A stretch of DNA of 48,884 bases. Source: Mitosporidium daphniae (Eukaryota; Microsporidia). The translations under genes were made by a program, and so were the position numbers. The stretch is taken from the NCBI RefSeq assembly GCF_000760515.2, contig NW_013546578.1, forward strand, positions 1-48,884, in the 5' to 3' direction. The notes beneath the pieces are model-generated. The model was not told the origin of the DNA, made no database searches, and saw only the letters and a list, made by a program, of their open reading frames with translations. Shown one piece after another: positions 11,094 through 22,815 of this stretch (positions are counted from its first letter, which is position 1; the number at the start of each line of letters is the position of its first letter).

Positions 11094-13908
11094 TTACAAG
11101 ATACCATTTGAGTAATACTGGAAAGAATCATACAGCTTTGTAAAGATGTTGTCATATGAGGCGGAAATGAGTTTTTCCACATACTCTACCACCTCTGCGT
11201 CTGTGTAGGAAAGGACAAACCGTTCTCTGAGGTGGTACAGGGCAATGTCAGCTCCAGAGTAGAAGCATGCAAGCGAAGAGTCCTTCATCATCATCTCCAC
11301 AAGCAATAGGATGCGTTCCGAGTGCTTTCGCAGGGCAAGAAAGGCCTTTACAAATCGATCTCTGAATTCGTATTGAAAAAGCGGCGATTCGGCACCTCCA
11401 AGAATATCAACCCATTCTGAGAGCAATTTGAATGGCGCCGATTCAAACCCCACGTATCCCGGTGAATTGGACAGCATGAACCCGAAATCGATATGGATAA
11501 GGTGTCCCGAACTATCGATCAGAATGTTGCCATTGTGTCTAAATGTGATTGAGCCTCCCCTGTGTAAAGATACCTGTCCTTGAGTGCCAAAAGATATGTC
11601 AACAAAGAGTACCCGACCAGCGAGGCAAGAAAGGCTTCTCTCGCGTTGATGAACGACTTTGAGGTGATGTTCCCAAAATTCTATTCAAAGTCAGGCGGCC
11701 AAAGGCTTACCTTGATGAAATAAGTTAATAACGTATAGGACTGGGGATAATTGGGCACCTCAACATTTACATCTCCCTCTTCAAGGATGCAATATTGGAG
11801 CTCTGAATCAACCGCATGGATGAGATTTTCCGATAAAGGCTCGATGGAATCCCTTTCCACTGGCGAGGGCAGTTTCGAACTGACACAGATCCCTTCCTTT
11901 TTCAAAGAGTGCAGAGAGATCGAGTCCGTGATCGTCTCAATCAGCCCGGAGTTTCCGGATGTCACTAAAATTTGGAAGCTAGAAAAAAGCAATAAGCACC
12001 TACTATTTGAGCCACACCTCTTCCGAGGGCTCCAAAGAATCTTTCCAAATGCACAGCATCTCTTTGATGATCTGGACTGCAAGAAGTTCTTGACGCAAGT
12101 CGGCAGATGATTTGACAATCAGGGAATGAAGGGCCCAGCCGGATCTCCCACCAAAGGGCGAAGAAAGCTGTACCCGCTTCATCTTGTCTTGCCAATTTTC
12201 TTTCATTATCGAACCTACAGTAAATATTTACGCCAATCTCTCACATGATGGATCTTCATGCAGCATCTGGTCTTTGACAAGAGCCAAGTCATTTACGATG
12301 TTTTGACACTTATCGTTCCCTACGCTGATGAAGGAAGCAGCGCCAGAGGCCTCAGATGACGATTTTAGCTTTTGCAAGTCGAGTAACTCCATTTCCTTTA
12401 TGATCCGCGACCGAATGGTCGATATGGTGGCCGGGTTTAAATTTTTTGTAAGCGTCATTTGGTGAAGTTGTGCCAATAAAATGGCAGCCGTGCGCATTTT
12501 GTCGTAAAACTCGCACGCGCTTGTTGAATTCAACATGGAGTAGGAAGGCTCATTGTCTCTAAGAAGCTCCACATCAGATGAAGATGAAGAGGAAAAGGAG
12601 TCCGCTTCAAGCGGAGACTCAGAAGTGCAGTTGCTCTCCGTTTCAATAAGAATCATAAAGGGGACACGTTCTGCAGAATTCAGTACGACCGCCTCTGTGG
12701 GGCAGATTCGCAATATACGTGCGTGAGGAACGGCCGAATTTCGAAGGCATTCAGAGCACCAAAATGGGATACAAACATTGGCGGGTAGGTTGTGGTTGAG
12801 CAGGCTCAGTTCGGCCTGCAGGGCCTTTTGGCGTGACGACTTTGGAATGCGGAAAAGCCGTTCTGAAATCTCTGTCAGGGCACTAATAAAGGCCATCTCT
12901 GAGTGATAATAGTGCGTCGATTGAATGTCAGCACATAGCTTCGGCTCGGAAAAAAAGAGCGGAAGACTATTTTCCTCCGCATCTGCGATGCTATTGCTTA
13001 AAGATGATGATGCAGGAAGAGATGCAGATAGATTGTCTTGTTGTAGACAGGGTCTAGACTCTGGCCTTTCCAGACTGGTAGTCGATCGCGGCAATGACTT
13101 GAGTGTAGATATGGGGACTTTTGAGAAGGCGGTTTCCAGTTTTGAGAGCGAACGCTGCAGGGAAAAAGCCTTTCCCACATAAAACTCATCCCAGGAAGGG
13201 TTGATTTTCTCTGCAATTGCCTTCAAAATGGTAGCCATAGATTTTTGAGTGAGATTTGTATGCCCTTGTGCTCGATCTGGAGACCCGCCATCTACCTTAA
13301 AAAGTGTCGAAAGGCCTTGTTGCAGAGAAAACCGCCGAATCTCCTCTAGGCCTTGCGGAGAGACTATGGACGCAGCTATCGCTCCCATGCCAACAAAAAC
13401 TGATTTGATCGAATAGGGCGAGATTTTAAGTGGACATGACGCGCCTATTGGCGGCAAAGGAGTAAGGGCGAGCGATTCGGTGTCGTTCTGCAAAAGTGAG
13501 GAGTGGAATCGCGCCTTTAGCTTGGAAATCCTGCCGATATAGGTGGCAATCTTTTTTTCTGCAAAGTCGGCTTCATATGATTCCAGTAGCCATAGCACCT
13601 AGGGTAAAGGCAAATGAAAAGTACTGTAATGGAAAGATGAGACCACTTGGATCCAAGGTTGACAAGAAGGTTCTCCAAAGACACAGACTGTGAGGCTGTG
13701 CGGGTCACCAATAAGTGGCTACAATCAGCAAGGGCAAGACAAACCATAGTTGCGGGAGTAAAAACGAAATTTCAGATATCGGTTGCTCGCTAAGCCTTTT
13801 GCAAAGGTACTCTTGGATGCCTGGATCCAGGTATTTGTACAGATAAGAAACTGCAATCCATGTGTTGAAAAAGTCGGACTCAAAGAGACGCAACAGGAGG
13901 GACTGCAT
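11094..13908 (-). CDS. PIK1: phosphatidylinositol 4-kinase, PIK1/PI4KB type
   Basis: Seven exons: 13908-13745, 13718-13625, 13598-12245, 12214-12004, 11978-11713, 11682-11574 and 11538-11094. The six introns are 26, 26, 30, 25, 30 and 35 nt. The product is 880 residues. The N-terminus carries the lipid-kinase-unique helical domain ('LLRLFESDFF', 'YKYLDPGIQEYLCKRL'). A long Ser-rich linker is followed by the catalytic domain: 'SADLRQELLAVQIIKEM', 'DRHNGNIL' (catalytic loop) and 'HIDFGFMLS' (activation segment). It ends with the conserved 'TKLYDSFQYYSNGIL'. It makes PI4P at the Golgi. Three of the catalytic-domain introns fall inside invariant motifs, so splicing is essential. Start 13908 is the first ATG in frame. 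Confidence 0.94.
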
Positions 13909-14334
13909 GTGATCAGAAAAGAAAAGGACCTGGGATATCCACCAATCAGGGGTTCTAATCAAATTAGATTAACCTTGTGTAGGGAGGATAAATTTTAGCG
14001 TGGAATTTACAAATTTTGGAAATTTTCCCATTCACACTTGGTCATTTTGATTTTAACGATGCCCAAGCCCCAATGGAGACAGCCCCATGTGTAGAGTTAG
14101 GCTTTGGCATATGGGAGCCGACCGTGGTAACCCTCTCACCCCGCCTCGGCATCCCAAAAGCATGGCACCAATTCTAACTAGCCATTAAATTTTAATCAAT
14201 TGGAGACAGGGTAACACAAGTGCACTAAAATGTAGCCCCATATGGATGGGTGGGCTGTAATTTACGGTGCCAAAAGGATATGCAATTTACGGCGTCAAAC
14301 GGATATGCAATTTAATCTTCAAAATTAATTTAAG
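13909..14334. other. intergenic region with a 25-bp duplication
   Basis: There is no open frame of note between the PIK1 start and the ENP1 stop. It is A/T-rich at both ends with a G/C-richer middle (about 14080-14170), where a GCCGA/TCGGC inverted pair could close a hairpin. A 25-bp tandem duplication sits at 14259-14314. The two genes are on the same strand, so the region must hold the PIK1 promoter and the 3' end of nothing else on this strand. Confidence 0.5.
14259..14314. repeat. 25-bp imperfect tandem duplication
   Basis: Unit 14259-14283 and unit 14284-14308 begin aatttacgg and end ggatatgc, and differ at three positions. A third partial copy (aattta) follows. Confidence 0.9.
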
Positions 14335-15717
14335 TTACTGGAGTTCTCGTAGCACTTCTGGCGTGACATGATCGTGCCTTTTGGAAGCACATAGCCTTCT
14401 GAGCTCTTCCTTTTCTTGTCCAGGCAGCGCTTTTCGGTACCTTTGCACAAAAACAAGCAAACACTGATGCCACAAAAGGTAACATGGCCTTGGATCGTCG
14501 AGGAACGAAGTAAAATGCCCCACCAAAGCGGTGACAACCCGCTGGGGGAGAGAATATTTTTTATCCAGCAAGGTTCTGATAAAGATGGAGACACACCCCG
14601 AATATTCTATCTCAGTAAGCTTTAGCAAGCATGCTGCAGAATGCAGGACGGGAATGGATTGTTTAACGAGCACCGAGGAAACAATCACTGCTTCTCGAAG
14701 GGAGCAGTCCCCAGAAGCACAAAGAGGGAGAATAATTCCTTTATAGAAAGCCGATGGCTTGTAGATGGCCTTTTTCAGGGCATCGTATAGATAAACATTG
14801 AGTTTTTTTTGTTCCGAAATATTGTTCCGTACGTGCGGCAAAAGCACGCTTTCATAAAAGAGCTGCGCTTGCAATGGCTTTAAAGAGGAGGCAAAGAGCC
14901 TTGCGGCTTGATAAACGGCATGTGGTGTCCACTTTTCTGGATTGGTGAGTACCAAAATATCGGGCCAATTTGAAAGGGCAGGAAGTACCTTAAAGGCCTT
15001 GGGCAACTTTCCCGATTTATAACGCGACAGCAAAAGCCCTAATTTTTGGTACACTTGCACAACTCTTTCGGGAAAAACCAATGGCGCCTGGGATTGCGCA
15101 GTGGAAACGCGGGGTTCCGATTGCTCCTTTGACTGATCCAGCTTTTTAAGAATAATCTCAGCAAGGGTAAGAGGAACACCTTCACCAGAGTCTGCGGACG
15201 GGCGGATCCATTTTTCGAACAGCTCACGGTCTCCATGATCAAATTGCGTGTCTTCATCATTGGCATCTGCATACAAGGCATCTAGTTCGTCTAGAAGAGC
15301 CTCGTTTGGTTCGTAATCCGACTCTTCGTCTACATATGATTCTTCACTGTCATCAGAGCCGCCAAGGGAAGTTTCTTGCGAAACCTCGTGCTCCAGTTCC
15401 TTTTGCTGCGATAAGACTTTTGAATAGAGCCGTTTTGTCATTTTGTCTTTTAAAAAATCGATAGAACTTTCTTGAAGCTCTTCGGCATGGTCAAGATCTG
15501 AATTGCCTTCATTTGGGTCGTCGTCGTCGTCGTCGTCGTCATTTTGAGGCGAACAAACCACGGCAGGAGCCAATTGGTTGCGATTCTTTTTTCTAAAGCT
15601 CTGGGGTTTTGAGGCGGAAGGGGGCGGCAATACCTGTACGTCTCTGATCATCTGTAATTCTAGCGACTCAGCATGGCAAGCGGGGATGAGGTTGGACCTC
15701 TTTTGGCTCGAATGCAT
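14335..15717 (-). CDS. ENP1: bystin (40S subunit assembly factor)
   Basis: A single exon of 460 residues, the usual bystin length. The N-terminus is basic, with 'SFRKKNRNQL', then a run of eight Asp encoded by GAC/GAT triplets near 15517-15543 and further acidic stretches. The conserved bystin domain fills the C-terminal 250 residues: 'YKSGKLPKAFKVLPAL', 'WTPHAVYQAARLF', 'AQLFYESVLLPHVRNNI' and 'PSAFYKGIILPLC'. Enp1/bystin binds the head of pre-40S particles for their maturation and export. The gene lies only 4 bp downstream of the next gene on the same strand, an extreme case of packing. Confidence 0.95.
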   Translation of the reverse strand: MHSSQKRSNLIPACHAESLELQMIRDVQVLPPPSASKPQSFRKKNRNQLAPAVVCSPQNDDDDDDDDPNEGNSDLDHAEELQESSIDFLKDKMTKRLYSKVLSQQKELEHEVSQETSLGGSDDSEESYVDEESDYEPNEALLDELDALYADANDEDTQFDHGDRELFEKWIRPSADSGEGVPLTLAEIILKKLDQSKEQSEPRVSTAQSQAPLVFPERVVQVYQKLGLLLSRYKSGKLPKAFKVLPALSNWPDILVLTNPEKWTPHAVYQAARLFASSLKPLQAQLFYESVLLPHVRNNISEQKKLNVYLYDALKKAIYKPSAFYKGIILPLCASGDCSLREAVIVSSVLVKQSIPVLHSAACLLKLTEIEYSGCVSIFIRTLLDKKYSLPQRVVTALVGHFTSFLDDPRPCYLLWHQCLLVFVQRYRKALPGQEKEELRRLCASKRHDHVTPEVLRELQ

Positions 15718-15721
15718 TTTA

Positions 15722-16429
15722 TTAAAAAAAATCTCTTGGCTTTGAATTTAAAATGGAAATTAATTTGTGGATCGCATGCAACGAGTCCTGGATTATCACA
15801 ATCAGTCTAGATAATTGGTCTATCGGCAACATCATTTTGAAAAGCAGAGATATGTCGTGATGCTTTTGCGGCAGCGCCAAAATGATTTCTCTGATTTTGT
15901 CGATAACCGTTTTTCTGCCGTAAATGCTCACATGTTCACTGGAAAAATCCAGTCGCGTTAATATGTTAATAGATAATTTGAGGCTATTTGCAAGCTCTAT
16001 TCTAATAAAAGACAGAAAGGGGATGATTGTGTCTGCATAGCGGATGTTGAAATTCACGTTTTCCGAGCAATTCGACCGGATCAATAGTGCTTGGTTCAAA
16101 ATGGAATGAAGATTCCTCTCGGCACTCTAAAACCGATTGGCTGTGGAACTTACCTGTAAATATGCGGTACTTGTCTCCAGAATAAACGCCGTATCTGCTC
16201 TGGAGGGAGGTGGGTTTTGAACGGCCGGGAAGATTTTAATTCCCATTTGGGCTCTAGATGCACAGGATGAACCAATGTTTGGATAGGATTCTGATGAAGA
16301 AAAACGGTTTTGCTCAAATGGCCTTGCCAAAAATTCGCTGCGATAACCACAGTTGTTTATGCTGTTGTAGTAGGGTGAATTTTCGTAGCCCATATGTTGA
16401 TTATGCGGGCGTTGGTGTGTTGATGGCAT
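15722..16429 (-). CDS. orphan protein, low-complexity N-terminus and helical C-terminus
   Basis: Two exons, 16429-16154 and 16126-15722, with a 27-nt intron that carries an in-frame stop. The product is 226 residues. The first ~90 residues are rich in Asn, Ser, Pro and Tyr ('NQHMGYENSPYYNSIN') and probably disordered. Residues ~95-226 look like an all-helical domain with many Leu and Ile ('SLKLSINILTRLDF', 'DKIREIILALPQKH', 'SLHAIHKLISILNS'). I do not recognise a family. The splice is supported by consensus ends (GTAAGT, TTTTAG) and by continuity of the helical pattern across it. The stop is 4 bp before the ENP1 start. Confidence 0.6.
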
Positions 16430-16547
16430 CTATAGACAAATTTGGCTACTAAATGCCCAATTTGGTTTTCAATTTAACTTGTGATGCGGGATTGATCTTG
16501 CATTGTTATTGTACATTATGATCGCAAAATTCAATTTCAGTTGTTAA

Positions 16548-17296
<749 letters not shown>

Positions 17297-17343
17297 ATTC
17301 CGCTCGTACGGTGTCGTACATCATGGCGTCAAGTAAATTCTTT

Positions 17344-17350
17344 AACCCTA
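17344..17350 (+). promoter_or_regulatory. AACCCTA (telobox-like) motif upstream of SKI2
   Basis: AACCCTA followed directly by AATTTACA, about 100 bases before the SKI2 start. The same heptamer recurs in several intergenic gaps in this window. A regulatory role is inference. Confidence 0.3.
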
Positions 17351-17447
17351 AATTTACATTTCAATTTGCCAAGTGCAATTTATAGTTCTTCCAGATGGAT
17401 AGGGTTCGGCTCCATTTGTTAATCCACTAGGAGGCGCGTGGAATGTT

Positions 17448-20400
17448 ATGGGTTGCACCGACCACCAAATTTTCGTGCCACTTGGAGGCTTTCTATTCCC
17501 AAAAAGCTGGTCATCTCGATTTCAAAAAGCTGGTCATCTCGATTTCAAAAAGCTGGTCAACTTTTCTGGGCTTTCAACAACTTTTCTTAACCAAACCAGG
17601 CCTTGTATTACTTTCCCAGACATTGACTGGTCCGAAAGGAAGACGGAAGTCACTTTAAAGCATGACAATGCGACCGTTCAGCCGAGCAGCTTTTCTGAGG
17701 ATGTTTTTGGTGGAGCTTCCTACTGTGAATGGGATCTCCCCTGGCTGACTGGTTATCTGGACGATTTTGATGGAATCCATACGCTTTCCCTTGACTTTGT
17801 CAAGGAACAAAAAAAGGAACTTTCTCCCACCATCAACGCCGATCCGTCGCCATCTTTACCGCTTGAAAATGATGTCACAAAACCACACGTGGGTGCATTT
17901 GAGGAACTTTATTATCCTGAAATAGATGCCGTTGTAGAAGGCGTCCTTGCCAACGCTTCAAGCCCATCCTCAATTGAAAGGTTGGAATATCATAGAAAGA
18001 CAACAATGATATCCTCTTCATCTTACACTCAATTTGGGGCCCCAAAGAATACGTGGGCCATTCCTGTTTCGCTAACTGATCCCGTGGAGCCAATCGCAAA
18101 TCCTATTCTTACATTCCCTTTTGAACTAGATTCCTTTCAAAAACAGTCCATTTATCACCTGGAACAAGGCCATTCGATTTTTGTGGCGGCCCACACTTCA
18201 GCTGGAAAGACCGTTGTTGCAGAGTATGCGGCGTCTTTGGCTCTATCAAAGCTTTCCAGAGCGATATATACAAGCCCCATCAAAGCGCTTTCCAACCAGA
18301 AGTATCGTGAATTTTCACGACGCTTTTGTGGCAAAGCAAAAAAAAACAGCACATGCAAAGATGCGTCTTTACAAGATGGCATTACTGAAGATCTTGAAAA
18401 TATGGATCTCGATCCTGGTCTGGCGAGAGATGTTGAGGCTTCCTTGGCTTATTCTTCATCGTTTCGGCAAAGAAATCTTGAAACATCAGTGGGACTTCTC
18501 ACCGGGGATATACAGGTTAATCCACATGCCTCGCTGTTGGTGATTACAACGGAAATTTTACGCTCCATGCTGTACAAAAACTCTCCCCTGCTCTCTGATC
18601 TTTCGTGTGTAATTTTTGACGAGGTCCATTACATGAACGATTCGGAGCGCGGTGTGGTGTGGGAGGAGACCCTAATTTTGCTCCCTCCAACCGTTCAGCT
18701 TGTCCTTCTTTCCGCAACTCTTCCAAATGTGATCGAGCTTGCCGATTGGCTTGGGCGAACGAGAGGGCAACCGATTTGGGTGATCACCACTCCGCATCGT
18801 CCGGTGCCTCTTGAACATTATTTGCTTCATGTTCCTGTTGCCACAGGCAGCACATATAAACCCATTCTACTGTCTGCCCCTGAAAATCAAAAGCCTTTTT
18901 TCAGTATCAATCCAGCAGCTTCTGCTAGAAAGGCTTGTAATCCAACCCAAAAAGCGCCCTCAAAAGTACCTTCCAAAAACAATCCTACTGCTGGTGGCGG
19001 AATTAAAAGGAACCCTTCTGGTGGGTCAAGGGGCTATTTTAGTCCCCATCACATTAAGGGAGTGTTGAATTTTATTCAACGCTGCGCTCTGCTGCCTGCA
19101 ATTCTGTTTGTTTTCAGCAGAAAGCGGTGTGAAGAGGCAATTGACTTGTTATCAAAGATGAACATCACTTTGCTGTCCAAAGGCGAGCAGTATTTTGTAA
19201 ATAAGTTTCTCAACCAGCGGGTTTTATCTTTGCTGTCCACAAAAGAAGATGAAAAAACCCTTCCTCAAGTGATCGGAACCATTTCGGTGCTCAAAATGGG
19301 AATTGCCACGCATCATTCAGGGTTGCTTCCTGTTCTCAAGGAGGCCATTGAGATTTTGTTTTCTTTTGGAATCATTAAGCTTCTTGTGGCAACCGAGACA
19401 TTTGCAATGGGCATTAACATGCCTGCACGGTGTGTTATTTTTGGAGAGCTTCAAAAACCAGACGGGACCACTGGCTCTAAGGGTCGTCGTCTATTAACAC
19501 CAGGTGAATACACCCAGATGGCCGGGCGTGCTGGACGTCGAGGGCTTGATGAACGGGGCCTGGTCTTTGTATGTCATGAACAACAAGATGGCGGTTGTGA
19601 AGATGGTTTCAAGCTCAAATGCAAGCAGTTGATTGATGGAAAGGGCCAGCCTCTGCAGTCTCAGTTTCGACTTACCTACAACACGATCCTCCAATTGATC
19701 CGACGCCCCAATATTCAGAACTATTCGAATCAAAGCAGCGAAAATGGTGTTGCCAACGTGAGCGACCTGATACGAAAGAGCTTTTTTGAAAACGCCACAC
19801 AGCGCAGCCTTCCTACCCAGGCGGCTTCGTTACGGCAGTTGGAGCTCGAGCTTGAAGATATTTGTATCCCCATCTGCCCGTATGGCTGTGACGAGGAAAT
19901 GATGCAGAACATACGTGAACGAGTCTCCCGTGCAAGGGAAAGCGTTTCTACCGCTTCTTTTGTTCCTGGGCGTCGTGTTGCATCAATATCGGAAGCGACA
20001 GAATTTTTGCAGCCAGGCTTGATACTTGCTGATGTGGGGGCAAGTAGGAGCGCCACCTTCCCTGGCGCCATTGGGCCTGGAAAGCTTTCCGAAAAAGCGC
20101 CGGCAAAAAATGCTGCAAACAGCTTTCTGGTGCAGGTTCTTTTCTTCCCAATAGCAAAGGGAAATCCTTGGAGGGGACAATTGGAGCGACCCATCGATGC
20201 AGGCCGCCCGAGTTCAATCTCCATTCAGGCCGTGCCTGCAAATGAGCTGATTCCTGTCGGGGGGAACAAGTTAATTCCGATTGAGAACTACTCATCCAAC
20301 ATGAAATTCGACTCGTCAGCTTATCAGGGTTTACTGGATGCAGTTTTGGCCTTCCACTTGGAAGAGAATGGTCCAGACTTTTCACGCGCATCAGATGATC

Positions 20401-21252
20401 AGGGGTTTCTCAATTTTGGGCAGGCTTTTGGGGGTAGCCATGCTTTGCCTCAATGCCCAGCCTTTTCGGAACACTGGGCCACATTTCATCGTATTCACGA
20501 GTGTCGCCACAAAATTGATGCCCTCAAATGGAGTCTCTCTGCCGAGTCGCTCTCGCTGCTTCCCGAATATGAAAGCAGATTGCGAGTATTGGAGCTCTGT
20601 GGATTCATTCAAGACCATGCCATCATTACGCTGAAGGGCCGCATTGCATGCGAGGTATCGCCATTTTTGCTGCCTTTTAACCTATTTTGTGATGCTTATT
20701 TTTGCTATTTTTGCCATTTTTGCTTGCAATGCTAACTGGTAGATCCAAACTGCAGATGAACTTCTTGTGACGGAGCTTCTTGTTGGGCGAATGTGGGGTC
20801 CAACGATGCCGGCTGCAGATATCGTTGCTTTGCTTTCGGTCTTTGTTTTTCAAGAGAAGACATCAGAAGACTATGACGTGCATACTGTCCCGGAACATTT
20901 GCTTTCCCATGTGCAAGAAATGCGAGCCGTTGCAAACCGTCTGGGAAGCATACAACGCGAAGCAGGGCTTCCTCTTTCCGCTTCCATCTCCAATTATGAA
21001 AAAATCAATACGGGGCTCGTTGCTGTCATACATGCCTGGGCCTCGGGGAAGCCGTTTTCCGAAATTTGCAAAATGACAAGTACACAAGAGGGCATTATTG
21101 TGCGCACCGTGCTTAGGCTTGATGAGACATGCAGAGATATTCGGAACGCAGCTCGCATTATGGGAGACTCTCTCCTTCAGGAGAAGATGCTGGAGGCATC
21201 TTTGATGATTAAGCGGGATATTTGCTATCTCAAGTCGCTCTATCTCGATTGA
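17448..21252 (+). CDS. SKI2: SKI2-type RNA helicase (Ski complex)
   Basis: Two exons, 17448-20654 and 20743-21252, separated by an 88-nt intron. The product is 1238 residues, close to yeast and human Ski2. The pre-helicase segment 'WAIPVSLTDPVEPI' is typical of Ski2 rather than Mtr4. Motifs are the Walker A 'AAHTSAGKT' near residue 247, 'TSPIKALSNQKYREF', 'IFDEVHYMND' near 390 (DEVH box), 'LSATLPN', and 'GEYTQMAGRAGRRGLDERG' (motif VI). The C-terminal 'GRIACEIQTADELLVTELL' appears only after splicing. Ski2 unwinds mRNA and feeds it 3'-5' into the cytoplasmic exosome. A 23-bp repeat lies in codons 19-37, so the exact N-terminus is the least certain part. Confidence 0.94.
17501..17559. repeat. 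23-bp tandem repeat in the 5' end of SKI2
   Basis: Units at 17501-17523 and 17524-17546 are identical (start aaaaagctgg, end ctcgatttc), with a partial third copy to 17559. Because 23 is not a multiple of three, each copy is read in a different frame. Confidence 0.93.
20655..20742 (+). other. 88-nt intron of SKI2
   Basis: It starts GTATCG and ends TGCTAACTGGTAG, with a clear CTAAC branch-type site 8 nt before the AG. The middle holds T-rich repeats of the type tttttgc. It is much longer than most introns here. No snoRNA C/D boxes were found. Confidence 0.8.
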
Positions 21253-21614
21253 AGATCATTTCAGCCAAATGGCACCAATATGCTCCCGACGGCTCCAATT
21301 CATCCCATGCTTTTGTAGCCTTTCATCCCATGCTTTTGTGGCCTTTCATCCCATGTTCGCTTCGGCAAATAAAAGTTTTTGGCTTGCACTTTACTGTGTC
21401 TTCCATTTGCCATGTTGGCATCAAAGTGGTCCACAAGCTACGCCTATCCATTCAGCATGCAAATGCGTTCAAACAGGCAGGTCCATCATTTATTATAAAA
21501 GCAATCCTTAAGGTCAGCTGGCGATGCAACATGGATCGGCCTTTGAAACATGTATCGGTAGCTGATACCGCTCACCACACCAGTCTCGCGGTCTTCTCAA
21601 AATCGCAGCTGTGT
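21253..21614. other. intergenic region with a 23-bp repeat
   Basis: It lies between the SKI2 stop and the end of the small gene on the other strand. It holds a 23-bp repeat at 21301-21355. I see no gene or RNA in it. Confidence 0.5.
21301..21355. repeat. 23-bp tandem repeat, 2.4 copies
   Basis: Units at 21301-21323 and 21324-21346 (start catcccatgc, end gccttt) differ at one base. A partial third copy catcccatg follows. Confidence 0.93.
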
Positions 21615-21842
21615 CTATGTACCAGTATCATCACCCGTGTCTTTGTCCTGCAATTGCTGGAGGACTTCCATTTGGGCCAGTCTGTCTTCAAAGGAAAGCG
21701 TAGCCTTCATATTTGGCTGCATTCTGTTATGTATGACTGCCGGTTTCTCCCGCTGCAATTGCTTTCTAGCGATCCAGAGCCCCGCGCATCCTGCAGCTAT
21801 ATAGGCCATCCATCCATAGATCACGCTTCCGGGTGTATTCAT
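21615..21842 (-). CDS. small single-pass membrane protein, possibly mitochondrial
   Basis: An intronless ORF of 75 residues starting at ATG 21842. One hydrophobic segment, 'VIYGWMAYIAAGCAGLWIA' (about residues 7-25), is followed directly by a basic stretch (RKQLQREK) and a charged, probably soluble tail ending in acidic residues. This layout (short N-terminus, one helix, basic flank) resembles small mitochondrial inner-membrane proteins of the DUF4748 or Pet117 kind, but I cannot assign it firmly. It ends head-on against SKI2 and starts 85 bases from the eL19 start, so the two would share a divergent promoter containing A/T motif tttttaaattta. It could be a chance ORF. Confidence 0.4.
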   Translation of the reverse strand: MNTPGSVIYGWMAYIAAGCAGLWIARKQLQREKPAVIHNRMQPNMKATLSFEDRLAQMEVLQQLQDKDTGDDTGT

Positions 21843-21927
21843 CCAAACACTGGGGTTTTGTTTTTAAATTTAATTCACACTTTGCTGAACCCATGCATGA
21901 AGGGTGAAAATTTTTCTTTTTTTCACT

Positions 21928-22533
21928 ATGCCGTGCCTTCGTTCTCAGAAGCGTCTTGCCTCCAGTATTCTTAAATGCGGCAAGCGCCGTGTGTGGCTTG
22001 ATCCTGCAGAGGCCAGTGATATTTCAAACGCCTCGTCCCGTCAGCAGGTCAGAAAACTGATTGCCGATGGGCTTGTCATCAAAAAGCCTCAAGCCATCCA
22101 TTCTCGGGCCCGTGTGAGAGCCATGTTAGAGGCCAAGAGAAAGGGCCGCCACTCTGGACCAGGTAAGCGCAAGGGTACGGCCGAGGCTCGTATGCCCTCC
22201 CGCATCCTATGGATGCGCCGCATGCGCGTTCTTCGTCGCCTGCTACGCAAGTATAGGGAGTCTGGAAAAATCGACAAGCATCTTTACCATGACCTCTATC
22301 TTAAGGTCAAGGGTAACGTCTACAAGAACAAGCGCGTCCTCATCGAGGCTATTCACAAAATCAAGGCAGAGACCCTGCGTACCAAGATGCTTGCCGACCA
22401 GGCCGAAGCTCTTCGCATCCGCAAGAAATCCGCCTATGATAAGAAGCATGAGCGTGTTGCTGCAAAAAAAGCTGCTTCCGACAATCACTACTCAGAGGAG
22501 ATGAAGAAGGAAATTGCCAAGCAGAAGAAATAA
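21928..22533 (+). CDS. RPL19: 60S ribosomal protein eL19
   Basis: A single exon of 201 residues. It starts at 21928 because eL19 begins 'M[10 protein letters not shown]', and here the protein opens '[18 protein letters not shown]'. The frame is open a little further upstream, but those residues are not conserved. '[14 protein letters not shown]', '[17 protein letters not shown]' and '[13 protein letters not shown]' are strongly conserved. The C-terminus is a long Lys/Arg-rich helix, as in other eukaryotes. It is a structural protein of the large subunit. No intron is present, unlike uS13 in this window. Confidence 0.97.
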   Translation: MPCLRSQKRLASSILKCGKRRVWLDPAEASDISNASSRQQVRKLIADGLVIKKPQAIHSRARVRAMLEAKRKGRHSGPGKRKGTAEARMPSRILWMRRMRVLRRLLRKYRESGKIDKHLYHDLYLKVKGNVYKNKRVLIEAIHKIKAETLRTKMLADQAEALRIRKKSAYDKKHERVAAKKAASDNHYSEEMKKEIAKQKK

Positions 22534-22815
22534 ATCTTAAATATTTTCCTAATTGGAGAACGGCTGATTGGCTTTCAGCCGGCTGCTAGCCAAGCACATC
22601 GGGTTGCGGTTATCAAGCGCATGAAAATCGATCTGGGGCTCTTTAAAACGGGTGCAGACCCCCTTTTGCTAGGCATGTTTCGCTTGCGGCATGTTATAAT
22701 TTACATGCGCAAGTGCACAGTGGCAATTAAGGTTTGCCTTTAGGTCAATCAACCCTGAATTCCAGAATCGGGCGTATAATCAGAATTTGAATCACTTGAT
22801 AATTTATTGAGGTTA

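Noticed and set aside
21222-21974. 250-codon plus-strand ORF between SKI2 and eL19
   Set aside because: It overlaps the end of SKI2 and the start of eL19 in other frames, spans a 23-bp repeat, and its composition (Cys/His/Ser/Phe-rich, no domain) looks accidental.
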